Assembly (NCBI RefSeq): GCF_011745365.1
Contig: NW_024468917.1
Location: forward strand, 310,001-374,000
DNA length: 64,000 bases
From: Cryphonectria parasitica EP155
Lineage: Eukaryota > Ascomycota > Sordariomycetes > Diaporthales > Cryphonectriaceae
Direction of reading: 5' to 3'
The notes below the pieces were generated by a model. The model saw nothing but the letters and a program-made list of their open reading frames with translations, did no database searches and was not told the DNA's origin. Shown one piece after another: positions 41,632 to 54,387 of the stretch; the first letter of the stretch is position 1; each line of letters opens with the position of its first letter. The position numbers and the translations under genes are program-made.

Positions 41632-44185
41632 ATGGCAGCCATGCATCTCAGCCCAAGCAAGCGACGCAAACACAAGGACATAGCAGGCGCCATGTTCACC
41701 GGCCGCGGTGTCGTCCCCCTCCCCACAGAGGCTCCCTCCTCGTCTCCAGCCTTTGGAACGCCAGTTCACCCCTTACGACCCTTCAGCGTGACAGCCAACA
41801 CCAAGCAGGCGCCCATCCTGCCTATCCTCCTTCCGCCCGCGACCCTCCGACCCCTCGCGTTCCGCACCTTCACAAAGAAACACTCCCTCACCCTGACCTC
41901 GTCCGCGCTGCAGGAGCTGGCCACCTTCATTGGGCGGCACTGCGGCTCCGGATGGCGCGAGGAAGGTTTAGCAGAGAAGGTGCTGGAGGAGGTGGCACGG
42001 GCGTGGAAGGCCAGGAACGGCGGCGTCATTGTCGACGGGGCAAGTCCAGAGCTGAAGGAAATCCTGCGGGCACTGGAAGGAAATATGAGCGGTGGGAGGA
42101 TCGCCACCGGTGCCAAGGGGCTCAGCCGGCAGAATAGTCTCCTGCTGGACGTCCAGCATCAGGAGGACGATCTGACCAACGCGAGGCTTGGCTTGCGGCC
42201 TACCTCGGCGCTGGTGAGAGAGGAGAGCGGTACGAGCTTTGGCATGTCGGCGCTCGAGGTCGACGAGAAGGACGACGACGAGGATATTCGGGATCCCAGG
42301 AAATGGCTGAAGGTGATCAGTGCCCTGGAGCAACCACGGTTCATCTACAATGTCGACAAGAAGCATTTCGAGAAGTGAGTTTCTAGTGTACTTGTGCGCC
42401 AAAGGATGGAACAGAAACATGCTGATGAGACATCGATAAATCAACAGAGAGATACGCAAACCCTCCCTCATGCCGCCTGCCTCCCACAGAACTGTCGTCT
42501 TCCGCAACCGCTTCAACGTCATACACCAGCGCCTCCTCCGCAACGAATCATTTCAAACCTCTGCAGTTCTAACCGCCCGCTCGACATCCCTTAAACGCTC
42601 CTCTGCTGCCTCCTCCTCCTCACCACATCAGTTCCACAAGATCACCCCGATAGCCAACCTCCTCGGCCGCCACGGCAGCCATCACATGCTCCTCGGCATG
42701 CTGACCGTCCTACCGACGGGCAATCTGGCCATCAGCGACCTCACGGGCTCGATCAAGCTCGACCTAACCCAGGCGCAGGCCATACCCGAGGACTCAGCCT
42801 GGTTCACGCCTGGCATGATCGTCCTTGTCGACGGCGTATATGAAGAGGAGGATGACGACGACGCGGCGGGCGGCAGCAGGGTTGGCCTGAGCGGGAGCTC
42901 TGGCGTCGGGGGCGTCCTCGGCGGGAAGTTTCAGGGGTTTTTTATAGGACAGCCGCCGTGTGAGAAGCGACGCGTCACGCTCGGGGTCAGTGGGCCGGAC
43001 AGTGATACCATTGGAGGAGGGTTTGGCTGGATCGACTTCCTGGGCGTGGGAAGTGAACGGGCCATGGGCTCGCGCATGCGAAGGGTTCAGCAGAGGCTAC
43101 TACGCAGGCCCTTGACCGATGACGATCCCGACCGTGGCCGCGGCAGGATCGTCGTGCTGGGCGAGATGAACCTAGACCAGCCCCGGACGCTCCAGGCTGT
43201 CAAGAAGATCCTGTCGGGCTATGCCAATGAGCCCGAGGGGGCAACACCGCTGTGTTTCGTGTTCACGGGTAATTTCACACAGCACGCCGTCATGGCGAGG
43301 GGCGGCAGTGGCGGCAGCGTGGAGTATAAGGAATATTTCGACTCTCTGGCGGCTGTGCTGGCTGAGTTTCCCATGCTCTTGACGTCGGCTACATTTGTAT
43401 TTGTTCCCGGCGATAATGATGGGTGGGCTTCTGCATTCTCGGCGGGGGCTGCTACGCCTTTGCCGAGAAAGTCAGTCCCAGACCTGTTTACGAGCCGGGT
43501 AAGGAGGGCGTTTGCTACTGCGAACAATGAGATGGGCAAGAAGGAAGACGGTGGTAGCGGTAGTGGTGGGGAGGCCGTGTTCACGTCGAATCCGGCCAGG
43601 CTCAGCCTGTTTGGTCCTTGCCATGAGATTGTGCTGTTCAGGGATGACATGACTGCTCGGCTGAGGAGATCAGCTGTTCGTCTCAAGAAACCCCGAAGCA
43701 CAGAAGGAGAAGCAACAGAAAATGGCGAAACGGTTCCCGACAGAGACGATGACGACTTCAACATGTCAGGCGCCAACGGCGCACAACAACCCCCTCCAGA
43801 GGAGGACGACGACGAGGAGGCCATGGACATCGACCCTTCCACCCCACGCAAACCCAGATCCAAGCCAAATGCCAACCCCGAAGTCCCTTACGACGTCCTC
43901 GCGGCGCGCAAGCTCGTCAAGACGGTCCTGGACCAGGGCTACCTCGCCCCCTTCCGACAGTCGGCCCGCCCCGTGCACTGGGACTACGCGAGCCCGCTGC
44001 ACCTGTACCCACTGCCCACGGCCATGGTGCTGGTCGACACGACAGCACCAGCGTTCTGCGTCACGTATGAGGGGTGTCATGTGGTGAACCCAGGGGCGCT
44101 GCTGGTTACGGGGCGGAGGGGGTTGGCGAGGTGGGTGGAGTATGAGATTGGCAGGACAGGGAGGGTTAGGGAGGTTTTGTTCTAA
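41632..44185 (+). CDS. dpb2: DNA polymerase epsilon subunit B (Dpb2)
   Basis: Essential second subunit of the leading-strand polymerase, which tethers Pol2 to the CMG helicase through GINS. Two exons, 41632-42374 and 42448-44185 (73-base intron, GTGAGT donor), give 826 residues. The N-terminal Dpb2 helical domain carries FTKKHSLTLTSSALQELATF (about 85-105). DPRKWLKVISALEQPRFIYN (about 220) and VVFRNRFNVIHQRLLRNESF lead into the OB fold (LLGMLTVLPTGNLAISDLTG). The inactive calcineurin-like phosphoesterase domain spans about 440-826: RIVVLGEMNLDQPRTLQAVK, FVFTGNFTQ, FVFVPGDNDGW and a C-terminal strand. An acidic insert (about 680-720) and a Gly/Ser-rich insert are fungal features. ATG at 41632 is chosen; a second Met follows at codon 4. 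Confidence 0.93.
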
Positions 44186-47100
44186 AGCATGAGGGCGGTT
44201 TTGCAATAATGAAATGAATGATGCATCACACAACTATGTAGAATATCCATCCTTGATGGAATGGGATTGGACCGAATTTGCATGTCATCTTGAGAAGGCC
44301 AGCTTCCAGCTTGAGCAGCATGGCCAGTGATCATACTTCTTGAGGAGGTAGACGGAGAGAAGAGCAAAGCTCGAACATGAAAGAAGGAAAATCTATCTTG
44401 TACAATCTGGATCTCTCATCAGTTTCATGCCTTTTCTCAACCGTCATGGCTGAAGGCGCACGACCCTCCTCAACACCTTGCCTTGCATCTTTGATTGCTT
44501 GTTTGTGCCGGGAGAATGTATGTGTATTGGCTGACAAGAAATATCTGCGTGCCGATCCTTCTCATCAGATCATTCATAGACGAGTCTGTAAAGACGGTCC
44601 TGAACCGTGCCAAAGCTCAAGTGCCAGGCAAAACGTGGCAAACGATATGCTCCTTTCTCTCTTGCCCTCTCCATACCTGTTTCGGTAGAAATCTGTTCTA
44701 TTGTCGTGAGAGGGTACTACACGTCGGTCTATTTTTTCCCCCTCATTGTTGGACAAGTTTTGGCCTCGTGGCTAGAACTTCAACATCTCATCGTGTGACC
44801 TCGGCCCTAACATACTACGTGTTCACCACATACCTGCGCGCATCGAAAATCGTCGTGACATTCACTCCTAGTATAGCACCCGATTGGGCACTCAGCATAG
44901 GAGTTCACTTTGCCTAGGGTATGATCGGCAACGACGGCAGCTAATTGTGTGTGCTGGTCAATCAGGGGAAGCCCGGGAATGTTCGGACCCGAGCAAGACA
45001 CCACGGGCACCATCTGAACCCCGGGACGACCGCCGGGACCATACTTGAGTTTAATGTCGTGTAGCCTTTTGATTACAGGTCTGGAGTTCAGTAGTCAGGT
45101 AACTAAACAACCTTTTGAGCTGTTGTGTCACGGAATGAGTACCCAGTCAGTTCTTTGCCATTGTTTTCCCTTTCCTCCCCACTTTTGCTTTTCGGAAACG
45201 CAGCCCGAGACATGTTTTTCTTTTTCCTTCCCTTGGGTCCGCCGTTCTCGCACTAATCTAGAACACACTTAATTGCTGATCAGGACCCAGAGAAAGGCAC
45301 AAAGAAAGGTCTCACTCCATTATCCAAAAAGAATGCTGTATAGTGATACTATGCTTTGCAAGTGGTGCTTGTTACTTCTCTGCTGATCTCTCGTGTAGGG
45401 GGAAACCCTGAGTAGAGCTAACGAAACACGAGTGAATCCATGGGGAAAAGAGGAGCCAGACTTCTGCAGCTTTCGGTATCTCTGGTATAAGCTAGGCCTG
45501 ACCAAGAAATCGTTCTGTCGGTCATGGAACGGCGGCTAGAGGCGCTGATCTCGACAATGGATTCTTGTCCTGCTGTGACCTCCGCCTCTCTTGATCTATC
45601 CTGTGTACCGGCGGCTCTATAGAAATCCTCCATCAATGAGGCAAATTCCTGGTAAACTCCCGGAGAGTACAATGACGGTCTTGGTCATGTCCCTAGATCC
45701 TAACTAGCCCACGAGGTACTAATTTTATTGTTATTTTGTTTTTGGGACCCACCACAACACAGCATGAGACTTGATATTTTCGTATCACGAAGGACACGGC
45801 GAGTTGCCTGTATTGATTAACTTGAGCTAGAGACCATTACTACTGTGGCCATCCACGGATAGTGTCAGCCTTGAGATTCGTCCCCAGCGGGCGAGAATGA
45901 ACTCGGTTTCGATCAAACTGAAGGGGCTTTATGCCCCAAGCCATCCATACTTCCCTCTGCGACTGAAAGGCCGTCTCAGCAATCAAGTAGTGATTTGATC
46001 CGAGCTCATTGTGAATTCTATGAGGGGGCCCAAGAGGCCTCTACCAAGCCACTCCCGTGTCCAAGAGGTCATCATCGTCGGGATTGTAACGGTGTTGGGC
46101 GTGTTGATAGCAGTCAGTTCTATCCTTCTTGTCTCTACCTCTCGCCTCTCTTCCCATTTTAGCTTATTACGACGCAATCGCCATGTCTGAACGCCTCATT
46201 TCGTTCAAACACAACCTCTTCAAGCCATCCACCCGCCCAAGCCCTTGACAAGACAAACCCTCAAGTCTCCAAGGTGGTGCTTCCTCAGCTTGCTTCCTGT
46301 GGCCCTTTGTTAAATGCAGCCCTCATATTATTGTGTGGTGGAGACACATTCATTTTCCTTCTTCTTTTCTTTGGTCCTGTGGCAGGACAAGACAAGGTTC
46401 GGCTACTTCCTTCCGGAAATTATCTCACTTCCGCCTTCGAATCCGAGCAAGCACGCACTCCCTAATCCCAAGGATAATCTTGGATTGAAGAATAAGCTAC
46501 GGCTCATTAGAAAGAAGAGACCGGTCCCGGTCCCGGCTCCTTGGTCGGTCACCGCCCCGTCGGCGCTTGGGGCTTGCCCGCGGCGTCCCCCCATCATATC
46601 ACGCCCCTCCAGGCTTGTCTTTGTTTGGTGGTTTGTTCCACTTTTTCAAACTAAAAAGTAGAGGAAGAAAGCAAGAAAGTAAATTAAAAAATCAAGGGTG
46701 GCATGGATGTTCACAAGTAGATGACAAGCGGGCTATTGTCTTCAGTGCGCGCCCGGGCTCATCAAGACAAGACAGTCTACCCGTCCCTCCAAGACCCGCC
46801 GCCACTTGAAGGAGGGCACATCATGCAGCCACCGATACTGATTTTGATTAATCATTACCTACGCTATCTCTCTAGTCACTCGGTAATGACCAGGATGGGG
46901 ATGTTGGACTTTAAATCATCTTTACAGCCGCCGATATTACCGTTTCCCTAGGTTCTTGACATGCACGCACACGCCGTCAATGGCGTTTATACCGGCGTTT
47001 GATGCAGAGGAGAGAGTGAAAGAAAGAAATGATCTGGCGGTAGCCAAAAATGGATGCGCCCACAGGAATCGTTAGACAAGTCGGCAAGGTATGCATTGTG

Positions 47101-47380
47101 TAGCTGATGGGGGGAAGCCTTCCTCACTCTTAAATTTGTAAAACCGGCTGCTTCCATGATCATGCGTCTGCTCGTGAACTTTCTCTCTACTTGCTTATTT
47201 ACTTACTCACGACACACTTTTAGGGCAGCATCATTCATTCTTCTGCTCTCCGCCGTCATAGTGGGCGTTCGTTCATGTCTCTCTGGTAGTCAAAAGATAC
47301 TTAATTTTCTATCAGATCAGCGACAAATAGTACTACTGATCTCCGACTGATTTTCTTTGTCTTCCTTCTCATTCTCCATA
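44186..47380. other. Gene-poor stretch, 3.2 kb
   Basis: Several short open frames on both strands, none with a recognisable domain, signal or consistent splicing. The right end is the promoter and leader of the multicopper oxidase. No transposon ends or long repeats are visible by eye. Confidence 0.45.
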
Positions 47381-49380
47381 ATGTACACCTTTTGTGCGCT
47401 ATTTCTCCTCCTGTTGCCCCTCGCCGCCAACGTGCTGGCGGCTACGGTCACCTTCGATTGGACCATCGACTGGGTGACAGCCGCACCGGATGGCTACTCC
47501 AGGCCCGTGATAGGAATCAACAGGCAGTGGCCGTGTCCTATCATCCAGGCCAACCAGGGTGATACTATCATTGTGAACATTCAGAACAATCTAGGAAACG
47601 AGACGACTGGCCTGCATTTCCACGGCATCAGACAATATGGGACGCCGGAGATGGACGGGCCTATTGCGGCTTCACAGTGCTCTGTGCCTCCGGGTTCCTC
47701 TTTTACATACCAATTTCAGGTTTGTTGATATGACGGTGACTATCATAATGACTTGAGATCAGCACACTGACGGACTTTGTGTATTTATCTCGCCGGTTAG
47801 GTTGACCAGCCGGGCACGTACTGGTACCACTCGCACGAGATGGGACAGTATCCTGATGGACTTAGAGGACCTCTCATTGTTCACGATCCCGATGACCCGT
47901 ACAAAGGGCAAGTCGATGAGGAGGTCATCATGACGGTATCAGACTGGTAAGTTGCTACCAACCAATCATAGACAACATTCAAGTTCGTGAGGACAGAAGT
48001 TTACAAGCTCGCTTTCAGGTATCACAGCCAAACTATCCCACTGGTCCAGACCATGCTTCAGCCAAACAACACAGAGTTCATCCCTCCCCTCCCAAACAGT
48101 GTTATTCTCAACGAGGGCGGCAGCAACCAGATCCCCTTCCAGAAGGGTAAAACATACCGCATTCGCATGATCAATTTCTCCGCCCTCACTGCCGCCATGA
48201 TCACCTTCCAGTCTCAGACCATGAAGATCATCATGCAGGATGGCTCCTACATCACTGAAGCAGACGCTGACCTAGTCCGGCTGGACTGCGCTCAACGATA
48301 CGACGTCCTCCTCACCTCCAGTAGCAGCAGCAGCAACAGCAGTAACGATGAAAGTAATTATCCATTTCTTATCGCTCTAGATGTGAACAAAGACTACACC
48401 AACCCAAACGCCTCGCCACAACCCATCTCGTGGAACCACAATGAGACCGGATACCTCGTAGTCAATCCCAATAATATAAATACAACCTCCGTCGACATTG
48501 TTCACGCTTTTGACCCAGTAGATGACGCCAAGTTCACCAATGCCAACGGCGACGGTCCTTGGGGTCCAGTCACCCAGACGATCCAGCTTGACTTCAACTT
48601 CTGCTTCGACAACAACAGCATCCCCAGAGCCTGTCTGAACGGCCAGCCCTACGTGGACCAGCGCGTGCCCACCTTGTACACAGCCGCCACCACAGACGAT
48701 GACAACACCGACCCGGTCGTGTACGGCGCAGTGAACCCCTTTATCGTCGAGCAAGGCCAGGTCGTTGACATCGTCCTCAACAACCTCGACACCGCCATCC
48801 ACCCTTTCCACCTGCACGGCCACCAATTCCAGGTCATCGCCCGCCCGCCCAGCGGCACGGGACAGTGGCCTGGCACCACAGACGACGACGAGCCTGCCTA
48901 TCCGCCCTCTAGGGATACCGTCTCCATCAACGGCGCCTCTTATGCCGTGCTCAGGTTCAAGGCTGACAACCCCGGCGTGTGGCTGTTCCACTGCCACATA
49001 GAGTGGCACGTCGAGATGGGGCTCACGGCAACTATCGTGGAGGGCCCGGAGCAGCTGCGCGGGCTCCAGATCCCAGAGGACCATATCGAGGCGTGTAAAG
49101 CTCAGGGTGCGCCGTATGAGGGTAATGCGGCTGGGAATACGGCGAATTATACGGATACGGCAGGCATGTTGTTTGTGAATCCTGCCACATATACCGGGTA
49201 AGTTACTTCCTTTTTCTCTCTCTATATATATGCAATGCGAGACATGTTTCTTTCTTGTCTGTTTGCTTTTTTTCGACAAAAAGCGTTTGGTGACTGACCT
49301 TTCATGCCAGAGCACTGTGGGAGCCGACAGCGACGGCAACCCCTCGACTGCTATCTCGTGTGGCGAGAATGAGGATGTGA
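47381..49380 (+). CDS. Secreted multicopper oxidase, Fet3/Abr1-like
   Basis: A four-exon gene (47381-47719, 47801-47946, 48019-49197, 49311-49380) encoding 577 residues with a signal peptide (about 1-21). All copper motifs are intact: HFHG (H79, H81), WYHSH (H123, H125), HPFHLHGH (H423, H426, H428) and [12 protein letters not shown] (H486-H492, with C487 for type 1 copper). The text [30 protein letters not shown] and [19 protein letters not shown] is of the Fet3 ferroxidase type rather than plant-like laccase. However, the C-terminal membrane anchor of Fet3 is absent; the tail ends [10 protein letters not shown]. Fungal Abr1 of conidial pigment clusters belongs to this group. It lies 5.0 kb upstream of a melanin-type polyketide synthase on the same strand. 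The substrate (diphenol, pigment intermediate or iron) is not determined. Keeping the last intron gives an immediate TAA. Confidence 0.9.
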
Positions 49381-52300
49381 AGGAACAAATTTATTCTTAA
49401 CACAAATGTCACCGTGCAGTTGATGTTTTTCTTCCTCTTTCTCTCATTTCTTTTACTTTGGATAGGGTGGGATAAGCTGATATTATTTCTTCGGGAATGT
49501 CTTTGGCAAAGTTGAGATGTAGTAGTGACGGGGATGAAAGACAACCATGGTAATTAATACATAAGAAGCTTGATTGGTCGAGGGGAAAAGGAAGGCTCTT
49601 CGGTCCATAATCAATGTTCGCTGAGATATTCGCTCCCTTTCACCATGAGCCTGGGATTTATGGCACGGTGATCTCCTATTCTGGATTCGTTGCTTGTCTG
49701 AAGCTGTCCATCTCGATACTCTGGACGGAGGAGCAGTCTGCCCCGCAAGCGGTTGATGTTTTCTTTTTGAATCCGCGCCGGATCTCACATCTTGAGAGGG
49801 AGGACTGGTCCAATGGACAAATTATGGAATTTGGCTTCTGACCCGTGTATGGCTGGGTGATAAGCCATCGGTCCTCCTGATAGCAGTCGTTCTCACATAG
49901 GGATGTAGAGAAAACCAGCAAAGAGATCCCCAGGGATATATTGATTGAGAATCCGCCGCAGTCTGGCAGGTCGAAAGTCTTGGGCTTCTGAGTCGTAAAG
50001 TCGGGAGTAGTAATGTCGTTGTGAGCAGTGGAAACTGAAACATGCCATAGTTGCGTGGTTGAAGTAACTCTGTAAGAAGAGAATAGAAGCCTCTCAGCGG
50101 TCCTTCGGTCGAGGGGATGCAAACCGAGAAGGATGTCCGCTTTTTCGAGGTTGGCACAGCGTTGAACGCAATCACTATATAAGGGCAGACCCGCAGTACT
50201 TATTTGTAGCAATCATGCGATGACCGGACTTTCCTGACGGCTAGCGCTCGGGTTCGATCTAATCATTCCAACGAGCCACATTTCATTCGATGCTGCTTGT
50301 CACGCGCAAGCTGGACCGCAAGTAGAATTCTTCTTCCAACTCCGTAGGCCGTACTACGTTTCCCGTAAAACCCACCACTGTCTGACCACCAAACAAGGGT
50401 TTTGACGATACGTCCTCCTCGGGTGCTTCCGGGGGCTCTGGTAGGTCTGTGTGCGTGTCTGTGTATATGTCTGTGTGTGCGTCTGTGCGGCTGACCACCT
50501 GAATATCTAAAGAACTCGGTCTCTCAAGAGTCGTGACATGTCTGGGCTGCATCTCTGTTGGTTGGCTGGGATGAGCATGTACACTTGAAGAGCAATGTCT
50601 CGTGACTGTGCTGTCAAGTGTTTACAGCAACAAGTTATCGTCGGCAATTCACGCCCTCGGCGTGCCATGGTGCTGTAGGTAACTTTGACGGCCGCCTGTA
50701 CAACTTCTTAACTAGATCACAATCCCTGATCTAGATGGAGAGCGTTGTGTATTTCAGTCAGCCGGCTTGCGATGGCACAGGAGATAGCCGGCCCAGGTGT
50801 CCGGTCGGGTGGCGCCGATTCAGCACCAAGATAGCTCGGTTGGTAGAAGGGGAGTTCTTCTAGAATGTTCTTGGGGTCTCAAAATGGTGACCCTCCCGCG
50901 GAACGCAAGATACCTTGAACACGAGGCTAGGCTTCCATAACCAGCCCGTAATCTTGTTGACGACTTAGACTAGGAGGCTAGGGAAGGTCGAAGGTGCTAC
51001 TTCAATGGACTACTTTGTACGTTCTCTTGCATCTTAGGTTTCATGAGAACATGGCGGATAATCTGGTATTCAAAACTGTGCAAGAATGATTTTGGAATCT
51101 CAATGATGGAGTGATAGTCCGCCAGGAATATGCGGTTCCCATGCCCAACACCATGTCGTGTCTGCTGAAGTACTTAGGCATGCGTACTTGATTCTTAGAA
51201 TGGTCGAGACTAAGGTACACAGCCCGATGAAAGATCCTATTCGATATGAAGAGGAGGTAGAAGAACCAGGCTAACGTATGTAACGTAGTTGACATCTCTT
51301 CAATCTCTCTACTAGGGATAGCACTACTGAGTGGGGAGGTAGATGACGCGGCTGTCTGCTACATGATACTGTTCAGGCATCACAGTATGTGTGCCCGTTC
51401 TATCGAGGCCATAGGTCCATTATAGAACTGTATCTATGACTCTGTAACTTTAGTAATCGGGGTTCCCTCAGGCATCTACTACAAAAGGCCAAGACATACA
51501 GAGAGAAAGATTGTAAATGTTGTAGCGCAAAAAGGGGTTCAAGTGATTGGACGACAGACGATATTCTTGAGTTAAGAAGATGCATACATAGTGTGCAATA
51601 AGGTTCTCTAAAACTGTTGACATGAATGACATCGAGGCTTTGTGTTGTCTTCTAAGACAGAATTGCTGACTACTCCATAGAAGAAAAATCTGACATGTTT
51701 GTTGCATCAAGGCTCAGAAAGATATGTGAGCTGAGGACTCTTTTACGGCAATCTTTATTCAACAGATTCATTGTTGATCAACAACTTCAACTAGATCTTA
51801 TATCAAGTCAGATCAGAAGCTTAAGCAACGTATTTCGGCATGCAATAGTGATTTATTTTGAAAGAAGTGGAAAGGAAGAGGGTGAGGCAATATATTCAAG
51901 GCCCAAAGTGTGCAACCCCTAGGGATTCACCAGGCCTGTGAGTGCCTGGCAGCCAACTGTCCCCCACAGCTTTCTGTAGATAGGCTCAGCCACCTGGCTG
52001 GGTGGTTAGCTTCCTTTCTTCCCCCCTATTTCTTCTGTAGCGCACTCATCAATAGCTACTGTCCCATAAAGCGTCTCCAGAAACATGCAAGTGGGAAACG
52101 AACAAAGTAGAGACGGGGGACGACCAAGTCACGAGTACCAGTACAGCCCCATAAGCCCGGAGGTCCGTCAAGCTCTATATGAAAGGAGACGGAGCATCTT
52201 TTCCCGAAGAAGCTGCATAGACTTAAAACTCTCGTCAGATAATGACAGATGATTTGAGGGTAAATATGTGGAGATCGAGAGCAAGGGTCTATGATGCCCG

Positions 52301-54387
52301 AGCCTGCTCTACATCATAGCTCGTATTTACTAGTGTTTGGATGTGCAGATACAGCCCTGAATTCTTAGCCGACGCAGAGACAGCAAATACATTGATTCAT
52401 TTTCTGCATGAAACGGTCGGATGAATAGTATTGCTCGTCTTGATATGGCCTAACATTGCGATCGGGGAGTTAGTGAGACCCGAGGCCAACAGCTCGAGTT
52501 ATTGCAGTTATTCGCTACAAAGAGCGATCAGATGTAACGACAGCTTGAGCCATTGTATTCGGGATGTGTGGTCGTATAATCTCGTTTCCCAGTGATGTGA
52601 GATACTGAAGGCCCGATTGGACATGATGGGCATGTCTCGTGAACGAAGCTCGTTGGCTAAAGTAGACATCAATAGTAATGCCGCTGTCGTGGCGCCTGGC
52701 GGCCGTCACTGTGTGACGCACCGTTGTTCTATTTAAAAATGACGTCAAAGAGTCATCACATGCAAAGAGATGTAATTCGAATCCTAAGGAGAAACCATCG
52801 AAGCAACGTGATGTTCAACCATCATTCTGCTCTGTTGCATCCGTTGCCTTTCAATGTCCACTTGATCCGTGGGGATGAAAGTATATTGTTTCGCCCAGTT
52901 TTCGAAACATATGGTGACCTTTGCTGGTCCTGAAATGCCAATGGAATATCATGAGTCGTCGAGCTTGACATGTGTGTCCTTCATTGGCAAGGTAACAGGG
53001 GAACGGGGGGGGGCGAGGGTGTATGATGAAAATCAAGGACGTTGAACCCGTATCCTATGCAATTTCTCCCTACTGTAGTATAGGGCGAGATGCTCCTGAC
53101 TGAAGCAAGTAGGATCCCCTAAACCTTCCCCTTCAGGGCCAGAGGTCCTTCCACACGGCCCGCACTAACCTAGTAATCCGGAGATAAATTAGTGGGTTCC
53201 TAGGGCCGTAACAGGTCGTCCCGACCCCCCCCCCCTTTTGGGGCTTAATGTAAGCTTATGTAAGGTTGCTGTACGTTTAACGACTTCACGTCATTCGACG
53301 TCGTCTTTTGTCCTCTCTATGTTGTTTTCAAGCAGCCATCCCCCACCGGATACGCACCAGCCTAGAGATCAAGCACAAGGCCGCCAGCAGCAGCAGAAAG
53401 TTCCCTCCATTGATACGATTGTCAGCAAGAAGTACGAGAATTGACAAGTTCTGACTGTGGTCAAGATGATTTCTACCATGGGCGGATTGGGGATGTCCGG
53501 AAGTCAACTCCGCCAAGGTCCACCAGTGCCAGCGTGTTTTGACACCGATCCTAGTACGGCATAGAGACATGACATGACATATTGATTCCATGGACCATGA
53601 GCTGCGACATGATACTCCACTTCTTTGCCAATGTCCAGCACGGGCCCGATTGCACAGGACCACCCAGTTCCTCGACCGCCTGTCAAGGACTGCACTCTTG
53701 CCCATCCAGTCAAGAGGGGGGAGGGGCGATGGTTGTACGGGTGCTATTTCCGGAGCAGAGGCCTACGGAAACGGGCTGGTGTTTCACGTCCTCATATTAC
53801 TGCGCTCATTTCTGGTAGCACTGACCCTTCTAGCCAGGATCGCCGTCAGGATCGTGGTGACTTTGACGAGATACAGACCCGCACTGGCGAAGACAGACGC
53901 TGACACGTCGTGGCCATGACCTCTCCCAATTTCAAATCAACTGTCTTGGTGATCATGGTGATCCTCAGATTGGGAGAGCCTGCTATGAGATGTAGGAGCT
54001 CAGACCATGCGACGTTGCGCCTGAACAAGGGACTGAAGTTCAATAGACACCAGTGCTATTGGTTGTGTGGACTTACTCCTATTCGGAGGCTGTTTGGAGA
54101 CTTGTCAATATCCTTCGGTCACCGACGATCTGCTGCACCGGACACACAAGTTAGTCTGACGGCGTGGAGGAGAGTCCAAGCAAGGTATGAGACGCGCAGG
54201 GTCTCTGTCGCTGGGCTCTCGCCATGCAGGAGGGCAGAGCACATCGGATTGCCGTTCTGATTTCGATACAAAGTCGCAGCATGCCTGTGATATAGCATTC
54301 GTATATATGTTCACATGAGCTCCCTCTGGAACTGTGACTCTGGTATTCGATTCGACAAACCAAAATCTATGGCGCCGAGCTCTCACC
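49381..54387. other. Gene-free stretch upstream of the polyketide synthase, 5 kb
   Basis: No gene is supported on either strand. There is a GT-rich tract near 50440-50500, a run of 11 C at 53225-53235 and long AT-rich intervals around 51.2-52.8 kb. The last few hundred bases should hold the polyketide synthase promoter. Length and stop density suggest decayed sequence, but I see no transposase, reverse transcriptase or terminal repeats. Confidence 0.45.
54302..54308 (+). promoter_or_regulatory. TATA-like box upstream of the polyketide synthase
   Basis: TATATAT lies 80 bases upstream of the start codon, a plausible distance for a fungal TATA box given a short leader. This rests on the word and its spacing alone. 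Confidence 0.3.

Noticed and set aside
48377..49339. 320-codon minus-strand frame opposite the multicopper oxidase
   Set aside because: Antisense shadow of a gene with all copper ligands intact.
50829..50850. TAGCTCGGTTGGTAGAA, similar to a tRNA A box
   Set aside because: No closing D-stem and no GGTTCGAnTCC B box at the right distance; cannot fold as a cloverleaf.
53625..54260. Overlapping plus-strand frames just before the polyketide synthase
   Set aside because: Three phases are open at once and none shows a domain or splice pattern; no evidence for an accessory pigment gene.
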